Of a DNA stretch of 64,000 nt, positions 44,491 to 54,985 are shown piece after piece (positions within the stretch are counted from its first letter, which is position 1; every line of letters begins with the position of its first letter). The notes beneath the pieces were generated by a model, which saw only the letters and a list, made by a program, of their open reading frames with translations, was not told where the DNA came from and made no database searches. The stretch is from Dasypus novemcinctus (Eukaryota > Chordata > Mammalia > Cingulata > Dasypodidae). Location: contig NC_080673.1 of NCBI RefSeq assembly GCF_030445035.2, positions 186,291,216 to 186,355,215 of the forward strand, written 5' to 3'. The position numbers were made by a program, and so were the translations under genes.

Positions 44491-45324
44491 GGTACAGACA
44501 AAAATACTGTTTGGAAAGACAAGGAGCTTCTATTGGCTCTATCTACACAACAGTTTTACAGAATCTTTAAAATATAACATTACTCCATAGACAGAAATTA
44601 TAACTGCCCAATACTAGTCAGAATTCACATTTAAATCTCTTGACTCCCAATCCCATGCTCTCTCCATTGTAAATGTGTACTTGAGAACATGTAAGCAAAT
44701 AGTATAGACACAGTCATACTAAGATAGCTGTGAAATATATTGTGTGTGGTTCTTATCATGCAATAAGATAATAAAAGCTCTTTGCTGAGCATATTATAGT
44801 TTACTTTCAATTTATGAATTTTAGACAATTTGTTTTTAAATAAAAAATACTTTCAGAGTAGTAATTTCACGGAATCTTACAGACTTTGTTCTTAGGAATA
44901 GTAAATCAGGTTTATTAAGAATTAGTTAAATACCGAGTGGCTTATTTCATTGTCTCTAACCGTAAACCAAGAGAAATATATTCTTGCCTGTGCCTTTAAA
45001 AATATGTCCTAATTTCACATGCTGCCCATTCTTTTAAAAATCCAATAAAAAATCTATTTATTGTGTACATATGTGAAATAAGAAATAGATGGCTGTCATT
45101 AAAATTGAGAATTATTTTCATATCATACAATATTGAAGCATCATTAAAAAGAACTCAAGTTCCAAGAGACTAAAAGCTTACATTTTAAACGGCACAAAGG
45201 GCAAACATAAATTTATAACTTTGTTAAGAACTTATTTTATTATACTTTGTATTCATTTGAAGTTCTATTTTGCTGTGGATTCCAAAGGAAATGGGATTTT
45301 TTCTTTTTCTTTTTTTTTCTTACT
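44491..45324. other. No gene seen
   Basis: AT-rich, with no identifiable element or coding signal. Confidence 0.4.
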
Positions 45325-45475
45325 TGGAAGGGAAGCAGCATTTTACAGTAGAAAGTGCATTAGCCTGGGAATTAGGCATCTGAGCTCTTCTTCTGGGCAA
45401 CTTTCAACAAGCCATTTTACCTCCCTTGAGCTCATTTTTCTCCCCAATAAAGTAAGAGAATGAGCGTAATTGATC
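45325..45475 (+). mobile_element. MIR fragment (5' half)
   Basis: 'ttttacagtagaaagtgcattagcctgggaattaggcatctgagctcttcttctgggcaactttcaacaagccattttacctcccttgagctcatttttc' follows the MIR head and core. Confidence 0.75.
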
Positions 45476-45789
45476 TCAATGTCTTTCCATCTCTTTTATT
45501 CCAAGACCCCCTACTTCTGAGACTTTGACGTGTATAACTAATGCTGTGACAGAGAGGAAGAAAATAATGTGATGGGCTGCAGCCAACACATGTCATATCC
45601 ATGGTACACTGATATTCTTCCCATCAACCAAGTTGAACTAAACCTATTCAACACAATTTGTAATTACTGAGGGCCTTCAGTAACAATAGTGCTGCTAATG
45701 ATAATCATGGTGACAGCAGATAAGATTAAGTATTCCCTGTGTGCCAAGCGCTGTCAGAGGTACATTGATTCTAAATACGGCACCAATTT

Positions 45790-46265
45790 TCTACCCCTCC
45801 CATACCCATGCCTTTTGCAATGTGACCTGGCAGTTCCTCAAGAAGTGGAGTCTAATGCCCCATCCTCTGAATCTGAGCTGGCTTTGTGACTTTGGTCAGT
45901 ACAGCATGAGGGACTTGACAATTCTACCACAGGGCCCAGGCTGCCATTCTCTTGGAATTCTGTGATCACTGTGGGTACAAGCCCAGGTTAGCCTACCAGA
46001 GGATGAATGGCCATGTGGGTCACAGAGTTGTTCTAGTCAGGGCCCCAGAAATGTGAGACAGTCTGGCCAAGATTGGCAAATTTTCCTGGATGATCCGCCG
46101 CTGGCCGCAGATGCACATGTGAGCCTTGAGGGGAGCAGCTCAGCTCAGCAGAGCTACCAAGCTGACCCACAGCTGAGGGAGAAATAATAAAAGGTTAGTG
46201 TTTTAAACCACCAAGTTTTGGTGTGGACTACTATGCAGCATTCTTGTGGCAAAAAATAACTGCTA
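45790..46265 (+). mobile_element. MLT1-type LTR
   Basis: 'gtgacctggcagttcctcaagaagtggagtctaatgccccatcctctgaatctgagctggctttgtgact', 'gcccaggttagcctaccagagg', 'agctgacccacagctgaggg' and 'gttttaaaccaccaagttttggtgtggactactatgcagca' are MLT1 landmarks in order. Ancient and shared among eutherians. Confidence 0.82.
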
Positions 46266-46400
46266 CTCCGCTCTAATGATTTTCTCATTTACTCCTTATC
46301 ACAGCCTTATAGGAGAGAAATTATCCTGCTTTAGAGTTAAGCAAACTGAGTCACAGAGAGATTAAATCATTTGCTCAGGACCACAAAAGTACTATATTTT
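46266..46400 (+). mobile_element. MIR fragment (3' half)
   Basis: 'ctcatttactccttatcacagccttataggagagaaattatcc' and 'gagtcacagagagattaaatcatttgctcaggaccac'. Confidence 0.75.
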
Positions 46401-47065
46401 ATTGATTATGATACACTATCAATTTTAAGTTGCATCATCATTTTATATACCACTTAGAAAGAAAACTAATACATCCTAATTTCAGAAATGAAAGAAGATG
46501 AAAAAGAAGAAGCATAACTTAGAATTGATGAAATGTGCAGTAAATGTGGGAGTGGGTAGCAGGCTTTTGTGCTGGGCATTTACACTTACTTGAAATAATT
46601 TGAGGTCCTTCAATACTGAATTGGCAGTTTGGGAATCATAAGCACCTTTCATAGTTTTGTAGGATAGCAGATGATGTGTAAGCGACTTGCTCCTCCTAAA
46701 AATCCTTTGCTAGTGCCTGGGATTTTACATTTTTCTCTGCCCGTTCCTATGAACTGTGATATATCCCTATACTTCAGCTGGAACTCCTATTCTTTGCTGT
46801 ATATTTCACTGCCTGCATTATTTCTTCAACATTTCCTCTTCCTAAACCCCTCTCTGGTTGGCTGATCTTCTAAAAATCCCTCTAATTTATCTATGTCTCT
46901 TACAAGGAATTAGATGCTCACTTACTAAATATAGTATTAACGAGACCTAATCATGAATGCTGGATTAGATTAATTACCTTGCTTGTTTTAAATGTGACAG
47001 TCATCAATCAACTAATATTCCACATATGTGTGATCCCCCACTGTATTCCCTAAGACAGATTAGAC
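46401..47065. other. No gene seen
   Basis: No identifiable element. A 64-codon frame at 46671-46865 is leucine-rich without other support. Confidence 0.4.
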
Positions 47066-47196
47066 TGACCATGGCCTTTGGAGGCAGAGGAACCACGTTC
47101 AAATATTGCTTCTTTCTGATGCTCACTATTTTTACAACCTTGGACAAGTTACTTAAAATTTTTGAGACTGAGTGCCCTCATATAAAAATGGATATA
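47066..47196 (+). mobile_element. MIR fragment split by a SINE
   Basis: 'gcctttggaggcagaggaaccacgttcaaatattgcttc', 'acaaccttggacaagttacttaaaat' and 'ccctcatataaaaatgg'. The SINE inserted in its 3' part. Confidence 0.8.
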
Positions 47197-47631
47197 GGGA
47201 AGCAGACTCAGCCCAATGGATAGGGCATCTGCCTACCACATGGGAGGTCCGCGGTTCAAACCCTGGGCCTCCTTGACCCGTGTGGAGCTGGCCCATGTGC
47301 AGTGCTGATGTGCAGAAGGAGTGCCGTGCCATGCAGGGGTGTCCCCCGCATAGAGGAGCCCCACGTGTAAGGAGAGCCGCCCAGCACGAAAGAAAGTGCA
47401 GCCTGCCCAAGAATGGCGCCGCACACACAGAGAGCTGACACAACAAGATGATGCAACAAAAAGAAACACAGATTCCTGGTGCTGCTGATAAGGATAGAAG
47501 TAGTCACTGAAGAACACACAGCAAATGGACACAGAGAGCAGACCACTGGGGGGGAGCGGGGAAGGGGAGAGAAATGAAAAAATAAAATAAAATAATAAAA
47601 ATAAATAAATCCTATGCATTTATACATAAAA
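47197..47631 (+). mobile_element. DAS-type SINE (long form) inside a MIR
   Basis: Head 'cagcccaatggatagggc' and 'cggttcaaaccctgggcctcc', GC-rich body, 'gacacaacaagatgatgcaac', G-rich patch and A/T tail. Perfect 13-bp target duplication 'aaaaatggatata' (47184-47196 and 47632-47644). The 128-136 codon minus-strand frames are incidental. Confidence 0.93.
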
Positions 47632-47659
47632 AAAAATGGATATAAACACAGCCCAGCCT

Positions 47660-47930
47660 GTATCAATCAGCATTTGATCAGAGAGGCATATTCATTCGGG
47701 GAATTTATATATGTATGCACATATATGCACACACATATACATATGTATACATACACTAGATAGATGGATGATAGAAAAATGGATAAATGATAGAGATACT
47801 TGATAGAGAAATGATAGATAAAATAAATGGAGACAGATCCATCTTGACAGATCCTTATAATTTGTATATATATATATGATCTATTCCAGGGGTCTGACCT
47901 TTCACAGTCATGGGAACTGATTAAATCATC
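47660..47930. repeat. Simple repeats, possibly within an ERVL-type LTR
   Basis: Alternating 'tatatatgtatgcacatatatgcacacacatat' then GATA/TAGA-rich sequence (47755-47825). The opening 'cagcatttgatcagagaggcatattc' could be a decayed MLT2-type LTR end, but I am not sure. Confidence 0.55.
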
Positions 47931-48282
47931 TAGGGGAGTCTGTTGCTTCTGGGTCTGCTGTTGCAGCTGAAGTTAGTGGAGCAGGCAGTCTGGGAGAGGA
48001 GATGAAACTCAAGTAGGGAAACAAGGACAAAGTGGAATCTGGGAGGCTGAGAAGAACACGCAAAGATGTACTGGAACCCACAATGGTCTCTGACTGTCTT
48101 CAAATGTACTTCAGAATAAACTACTCCCTTGTGAGGAGTGGAAAAGTCCCAAGAGGAGAAAAGGCAATTTCTGGAGCTGCTGCAGACCCGGCTGCTTCTC
48201 CATGCCTTGGGAGCAAACCAGCAGATCAACACAACCCACAGAAGCCACAGCAGTGGCTGCTGCCCTGCATTTAGCATTGCAG

Positions 48283-48480
48283 ATTTAGCAAATAAAAATA
48301 CAAAAAGCCAGTTAAATTTGAATCAGGTAAACATCAAACGATTTTTATGTATAAGTGGGTCCCAAATGTTGCTTACAATAATTTTAATACATATCCCACG
48401 CAATATTTGGGATATACTTATAAAAAAAATTATCTGTTATTCAAACCTAATTGGGAGTCCTGTATTATATTGGCTAGGTT
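48283..48480. mobile_element. Palindromic MITE-like DNA element
   Basis: Two arms pair imperfectly: 'aaataaaaatac...ccagttaaatttgaat...tgtataagtgggtccca' on the left and 'gggatatacttata...caaacctaattgggagtcctgtatta' on the right are near reverse complements around a centre near 48400. This hairpin layout matches a short non-autonomous DNA transposon found in mammals, whose name I do not state. The frames reported across it are incidental. Confidence 0.7.
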
Positions 48481-49170
48481 ACCTGCACTTGGGCCTTTTG
48501 AGTATAAAAAGAATATAGTTGCTACTTTATTTCTGCTGCCTTCCAAACCTGTCACAAAATTTTTCTAGTGGCCCATGCAGATCAGGATTATACAAGGAAG
48601 GAAATTCTGGAGGCAGAGTCCCAGCTAGCTAGACAAATACAATACAAATCCACCACACAATGCAAATCATACATTTGAAGGATAGAATTAGATAATACAC
48701 TTGAAAGTGATTTGCAGCTACATGCACTTAACATCATCCTATATTTTAGTATCTTGATTAAGGTCTAAATTTTGCTTTACTGTAAAGTTTATACATTTTT
48801 GTTTACAGGACAATCTTCTAATCTCATATCATTATTTATTAAAGATCGTCCATATTATTCTTATTTTGAAAACCCAATTATCCTTCTCTTCATTCTTTCC
48901 CAATGGTACAATTTTAATCTCACCCTCCACCAATAGAACTAAATGCTGTCCACAACCAAATACAAGTAAAAAAGTATAGTTTTAGTTCTAGAACAACTTG
49001 TTCTGTGACTCTGAATTAGGAGTCACTGTGAGACTTCAGGTTTGGGGTGGAATTCCTGCCCTTTCAAGAATAGAAAAGATTTTAAATTCTCTAGTGTCAC
49101 TTACTACAGAAGAATGTTAGAAGCCAAAGGAGCCTAGATGCCAAGAAACAAAAATGCTTCTAACAAGAGT
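48481..49170. other. No gene seen
   Basis: AT-rich; nothing identifiable. Confidence 0.4.
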
Positions 49171-49174
49171 TTCT

Positions 49175-49545
49175 GCTTAGGATGATTGAAAAATTTTGGT
49201 GATGGATGGTTGTGATGGTAGCACAATGTTGTGAATGTAATTAATACCAAGGAATCATCTATTTGAAACTGGTTAAGAAAGGAAAGTTTATATTGTATAT
49301 GTTACCAGAATAAAAAATTAAACCATAGGACAGTACAACACAAAAAATGAACCTTAATATAAACTATGGCCTACAGTTAATAGTAAAATATAATACTGTT
49401 TTATCAATTTTAACAAAGGTACCACATTAACACAAAATGTTCATAATAAGGAACATTATGTGTTTGAGGGGAGATTTATGGGAGCTCTATATATTCTGTA
49501 TCATTTTTCTGTAAACCTTCAACTTCTCTAAAAAGGAATTAATGC
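49175..49545 (+). mobile_element. L1 3' end, xenarthran type, uninterrupted
   Basis: 'ttggtgatggatggttgtgatggtagcacaatgttgtgaatgtaatt', 'tatgttaccagaataaaaaat', 'gtacaacacaaaaaatgaacc', 'aactatggcctacagttaatagta' and 'gtatcatttttctgtaaaccttcaacttctc'. This intact version shows what was interrupted at 134 and at 21152. Confidence 0.88.
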
Positions 49546-51433
49546 CTATACCAGAAGTAGAATGTAAAAGAACAAAAGAGAGAGGACAGCTGTCCTTCTT
49601 AATCATAACTCCAGTGCAATCCATTGTAGAGTTATGAGCCCAGGAGAAAGGAAAGAGATGCTTACCTGGGAATAAAGCAGAGTGATCAGGCATGAAAGGG
49701 AAGAAGAGAGAGGGAAGTATAAGTGTTTTCTTCATGGATACACCCTACTGGAAATTTGGAAAGGACAAAGCCATTGCACTCTTCTAGTTTCTTAGATAAG
49801 ATACCTTTCTCTTCCCTATCAACTGTATTACTTTTTCTAACTCTTTCTCATTATCACCTCTCCTAATTCTTCTTCCTTTGCTAATTTTCTTATGCTACTT
49901 CTTCCACTAACTTCTGTCCTATTCCACCCCAAGATGTAAAAAAAAATTCACTCTCTAAATATCATGGTGCTCTCCCACTTATAAGCAAATGGATTGCAAT
50001 ATATCTAAATGAGGGGGGAAAATGTTATTGACTTGCATCACAATATGCCAAAGCAATGGTAATAATACAAAGTTCTTCCCTCTATCAGCAAGGATGCATC
50101 CACACGAGAAATGGGATCTCTCAGATAATGTATCTCTCAGACAGTATACATGTTAAAATTACCCAAAATAAGGGAATGTTTCTAATGTCTTGCTTTCTAC
50201 CCCAGCCACATGGCAGTTCTAGCACATGGGTATAGTTCTATTATCTGGATGCCAAAGTCTCATGTTTTCACTGAAAGAAATATATCCTTTTCCAACAGAG
50301 TGCCACATGCCCTGGGGTACACAGTCATAACATTGGCCAAGAACTGCAGATTACTATTCTCTGTGGTTCATGAAGACCTGCATTAGAACGATGCCTAACA
50401 GGTAAAAGGAGCATAATATATATTTGATGAATAAACGTTTGGATAACTTTATGCTTCAGGCTATTGTGAAGTTTTCACCACTTCATCTCAAAATTAAAGA
50501 AAGTGATTACATCATGAGTTTAGCATAAAGGTAATTATATTGACTTAAGAACTATTCTTTTAAAGATTATGTACCTCCTATAATGAGGTGGAAAAATGTA
50601 GGTGTGCTAAACAGCTAACCCCAGATCTTCTCTTAGTGAATGAACTGTCTTTATTTGGGAAAATATCTTAAGCTAAAGTAAGAACTGAAGACATGGATAG
50701 TAGACCAAGACAAAGTTCAAAAGAGTTCAATGTTAATTTATTCTGAGTGCAATAAAGAGGCAAATTTGATTTGCCAGAGAGAGCAAGGGAAAAGGAAGTG
50801 AAATGTGACCAGAGAAATAAGGGGAGAGGGAGAGGATAGCTAGATAAAAGATTCTGAGAGAAGGCTGATGAGGCTAGGGGTAGGGAAGAATCAATTTTTC
50901 TAGTGTTCCCTTTGATGTATTTTGCTTCTCTGCCACGTGAACCCCTTCTCTGTTTATGTCCACTCTCCGCTATCTCTACCTACACCATGTATAATCTTCA
51001 ATGTGCTAACTGTACTCACAAATGTTGTGAGTAGACTGTTACTATTGTTTATTATTTTTGGAAAAGGGACAGAGCTGGGTTTCACCTAGGGTTAACTATA
51101 AACAAAACAGAGAAAAGATAAATTCAGATGTAGTGATGAGAAAAAAGGCTACCCAGAACACACAAGCCTGAAAAGTTTAAGATAAATTTATCTAGTTTCC
51201 AGGGCCTGGGAAAATCCAGCTGACATTTGGATTACACTTTGTTTTTTAGTGTTAAAATGGCCTTTCTGCCATGAAATGGTAGCAATAGAAGTTGCTTTTA
51301 GATGTCTTTCCAATGCAGTCTTCCTTTAAAAAAAAACACACTCAAGAAATGGGCACACACACACATATAGAAAAAACGTTATGAAAGAATTATATACCAA
51401 ACCATTAATTCTGTGGAAATACTGATACTACTT
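49546..51433. other. No gene seen
   Basis: About 1.9 kb without recognisable repeat families or coding signal. Confidence 0.4.
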
Positions 51434-51446
51434 ACTGTCAACTTTT

Positions 51447-51815
51447 TTTATCCCACCCCCCTTGCAGCTTGCTTGCTGTCTGCTCTCTGTGTCCATTTGC
51501 TGTGCATTCTTCTGTGTGTCTGTTTTCATTATTTATTTCCACCCCCCTTGCAACTTGCTGTTTTCTGCTCCCTGTGCCCATTCGCTGAGTGCTCTTCTGT
51601 GTTTTTTACTTGTATCCCTTTTTGTTGTGTCACCTTGCTGAGTTGGCTCTCTGCACTGCTTGCGGGGCCTACGGCACTCCGCGGCACTTGTGCGCTGGCG
51701 GCTCTCTGCTGCTCGCGAGCAAACCTGCCTTCACAAAGAGGTCCTGGGCCAGGAACCCAGGGCCTCCCATGTGGCAGACCAGGGCACAACTGATTGAACC
51801 ACAGCAGCTTCCCTC
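51447..51815 (-). mobile_element. DAS-type SINE with duplicated tail region
   Basis: Minus-strand SINE. The head complement is at the right ('gaacccagggcctcccatgtggcag...ttgaaccacagcagcttccc'), with a GC-rich but different middle ('cgcggcacttgtgcgctggcgg'). The tail-proximal segment occurs twice (about 51450-51535 and 51539-51620). Perfect target duplication 'actgtcaactttt' at 51434-51446 and 51816-51828. Confidence 0.85.
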
Positions 51816-51959
51816 ACTGTCAACTTTTATAATATTTCTGTATTGTTCAGAGTTTTTATAATTAGTATTTATTACTATTGTTGGAAAAAATAAAAGATTT
51901 GTAGAATCTTTTTGCAAAAGATTTACAAGGGCCTTACAAACCTGACAAGGTATATTTTA

Positions 51960-52291
51960 ATATACCTCTCAACAATTTGTAGCTGAAGCAAGCAAAAGAA
52001 ATCTGCGTGGATGGAGTACCTTTGGACAACACATTAACAAGCTTTTTCTAATGGATGCATGTGAAACACTGCACTTAACTGGATAAGACAAGGAATATTT
52101 ATAAAATCCAACAGGTACTAGAACATAAAGCAAATACTCACAATTTGTTAAATAATCAGTAATATACAGACCACATTTGCTGAGGAGATTGTAAAATTAA
52201 GATATAAATCAATGACAAAAATATTTAAGTGGCCCATACAACCAAGAAGAAATCATGGTAGAAATTATTAATTACTTAAAACTGAACAAAA
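51960..52291 (+). mobile_element. L1 ORF2 fragment, left of EID1 pseudogene
   Basis: 'ttctaatggatgcatgtgaaacactgcac', 'ataaagcaaatactcacaatttgttaaataatc' and 'agaagaaatcatggtagaaattattaattacttaaaactgaa' are distal endonuclease-region L1 ORF2. It is interrupted by the pseudogene and resumes at about 54150. Confidence 0.75.
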
Positions 52292-54145
52292 GGCAAGTGA
52301 CCAAGCTGCTTGTAAGATGCCGGAAATGCCGTGCTGTGCCAAATGTATGAAGAGACCAGTGACCTGCAGATGGACAGTAAGCCTGGCAAGAGTGACCTTC
52401 TGCAGATGGAGGGAGGCAGCGGGAGCCGGAAGCCATCCCAGACCTCCTTCCGCAACGGACCACCACAGCTCAAACAGGAAAGCCCAGTGGCCAGTGGAAG
52501 GGGAGGAGGCCCAGGCAATGGCGGTGCCTGAGGGGAAAAGAGGCCTCACCAATGGTCCCAACACTGGCAGCAGGTAGGCCGGATCACGGCCCCAGACCAT
52601 GAGAGTGCAGGTGAGGGAGAGGAATTTCATGACTGGGAAGACTACTAGGACTAGCTAGAAGAGGAGCAGCTGCGTGGGCAGGCCTTGAAGAGGCCAAGGG
52701 AAGATGTTTCTGAGAATGATCAGGGGAAGAGAAGCAGCCCTAGATGGTGGGTTTCCGATGCGTTATTAGAAGACCCTGTCTGATCAGTTGACTTTTATGG
52801 AAAAACTTTTCCTCTTGTGGTTGTCAATCAACTTATGAAAGAACTTGGCTGTGATGAGATTATCCACAAAGTAGTTAAAAGCTGTTAGAAGAGGAGGACA
52901 CTACCTGAGAGACCCAATATTCCACTATCTTTTGGGTTCATCATTCCAAATAGTTCTGTACCTGTGAAAAACTGTATTTTCAAAAAATATACATTTTTTT
53001 GTTTTTGTTTTGCAGAATAGAATAGGACAATGACTGGACCACTGAAAGAAAAGGAAAAAGAATCTGAGAACAACTGAAATCTTTTAAGAATGGCCTTTCC
53101 TCACTAATGAAAGATGTAGCTAATGTGGGAAAATCTGGGTGGTGTGGGGAGCAGAGCGTATGGGAATCCCCTATATATTCTCTGTAACATTTATGTAATC
53201 TAAGTATCTTTAAAAAAAATTTTTTAATTAAAAAACAAAACAAAAAGAATGTTCTATGCCTTTGACTCTGTTATTGATCTAGATTGTTTTCCTTGCATTG
53301 AAAAGTCTTTCCTGCTTCACCATATGGAATCGTTTTGCAAGAATAAGTCATGACCAAGACAAACTGCCAACAAAGAGCCTGCTGATTTTAACTGTATAAT
53401 GAGAAAAAAATAAGCAAAATGCCCAATGTAGGACACAAGATGTCTTTGAGTTATTTGGACTGGAAATCTATTGAGAAAACTTGGAAAATTCCAACTTTGT
53501 GGTCTATCCAAGCTACAGTTATCAAAGGCTAAATTATTTGTATAAGATAGTTTTCAGTATCCCAATTGGATAAGCAAACCCAAAAAGAAATATGTATCAC
53601 ATGTGCTATATCTTAAAATTTATTTCCAAGAGTACCTGGAATTTCGTTTGTAAATGTATCTTGATCCTTTATACAGTTACCATGGTCTATAATTCAAGAG
53701 AATCCTTTGTCATGACCATTTTAAAAATTAAGACCAATTAAAATTAAGATGCCCTTAATAATGTTGCAAATGAAAACACTAAAATGAATGTAAAAGTACC
53801 AAGAAAAAAACTATCTTAACACCCTTATATACTAGAATAATTTTCTATTTTGTTCCTTCTCTATTTTTCATTTAACTAAACAGCAAAAAATTAGTCAAAC
53901 TTTGTATCATAAGAACTGTTAGTGAAAATTGTCATGTAAAAGGAAAGCTGCTCATCTTGAACAAAAAAAAAAAAAAAGACTTTATGAACAATTCTGCCAT
54001 CAATCTGTAAAGGTTTTAAACCTGCTCAGAAATCCACTTCGATATTTGATGCTTCCTTCTGTCTCCTCCTCTAATTAAGTTTGTTATTCACTATGTACCA
54101 GCATTCAAGATAATAAGTTTCTTTTGTTCTGTGTTTAAAAAAAAA
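52292..54145 (+). pseudogene. EID1: Processed pseudogene of EID1
   Basis: A retrocopy of the mRNA for EP300-interacting inhibitor of differentiation 1, a small acidic nuclear protein that binds RB and restrains p300. Read in shifting frames, it shows a start at about 52318, 'YEETSDLQMDSKPGKSDLLQM' region (about 52347-52410), 'GKRGLTNGPNTG' (about 52533-52570), the acidic 'EEFHDWEDY' (about 52620-52650), and near the C-terminus 'ELGCDEII' (about 52841-52865, the LxCxE-type RB-binding motif region, here ELGCDE). A long 3' UTR runs to an A12 tail at 54137-54148. Frameshifts and stops abolish the protein. Probable target duplications are 'aaactgaacaaaa' (52278) and 'aaactaagcaaaa' (54146). Confidence 0.9.
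53100..53245 (+). mobile_element. Family X, short 5'-truncated copy D, inside the EID1 pseudogene
   Basis: 'cactaatgaaagatgtagctaatgtgggaaaatctgggtgg' and 'atgggaatcccctatatattctctgtaacatttatgtaatct' match copies A-C closely. It ends with A-rich DNA. The string 'aagaatg' flanks it at 53086 and 53245. The copy interrupts the pseudogene near the end of its coding part, so it is younger than the pseudogene. Confidence 0.72.
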
Positions 54146-54149
54146 AAAC

Positions 54150-54985
54150 TAAGCAAAAATATTACATATAAAATTTGTGGAATATTGCTAAAGTGGTACT
54201 TAGAGAGGAATGTATAGCTTTAAGTGTATATATTAGAAAAGCAGAGAACTTGACGATGAAGCTTTAAGTTTTCAAATTAAGAAGGTAAGAATAGAACTAC
54301 AATAACCCCAAAAGGCATAAAAGGAAGAAAATAATAAAGATTGCAAAGTAAATTAATAACATAGAAAACAAATACATAATAGTGAAATTCAACACAGTCA
54401 GAAATAAATTATACGAAAAGATTAATAAAAGTGACAAACTACAGGAAAGATTGATTAAAAAAAGAGAGAACACAAAAATAAACAATATTAGGAATTTAAA
54501 ATAGGACAACATTATAGATAAATCAGAGAGGAAGACAACAAAGATTTTTAAAATTCTTGACCAATATATTTTAAAACTTAAGCAAAAGGACAAACTCAGA
54601 AAATACTGAATTATCAAAGCTGACTCAAAAAGAAATAGAAAACCTAAATGATCCTAAAATTCATAAATCATTTGAATTAATAATTTTAAATCTTTCCATG
54701 CACACACACATACAAAAAAAAAAAACAAAAACCACTAGTCATAGTTTTCCAGGCAATCTATCAAATTTTCATTTCAATCTTACTCAAATTCTGTGAAGGA
54801 AATAGAAAAAGAGAAAACAATTCCCATTATTGTAAGCCTAATAAAACTTTTACACAAATACTAGACAAAACAATATGAGAAAGGGAAATTATATATAAAT
54901 CACACATTTAAACACAGAAGCAAAAATTCCAAACAAAATGAAGGCAAGCCAAATACAGTCAATTTTTTAAAAATATGACTAACAG
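54150..54985 (+). mobile_element. L1 ORF2 fragment, right of EID1 pseudogene
   Basis: 'aaaatttgtggaatattgctaaagtggtacttagagaggaatgtatagctttaa' directly continues the ORF2 text broken at 52291, then 'cagtcagaaataaattatacgaaaagatt' and 'gccaaatacagtc'. Decayed. Confidence 0.8.
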
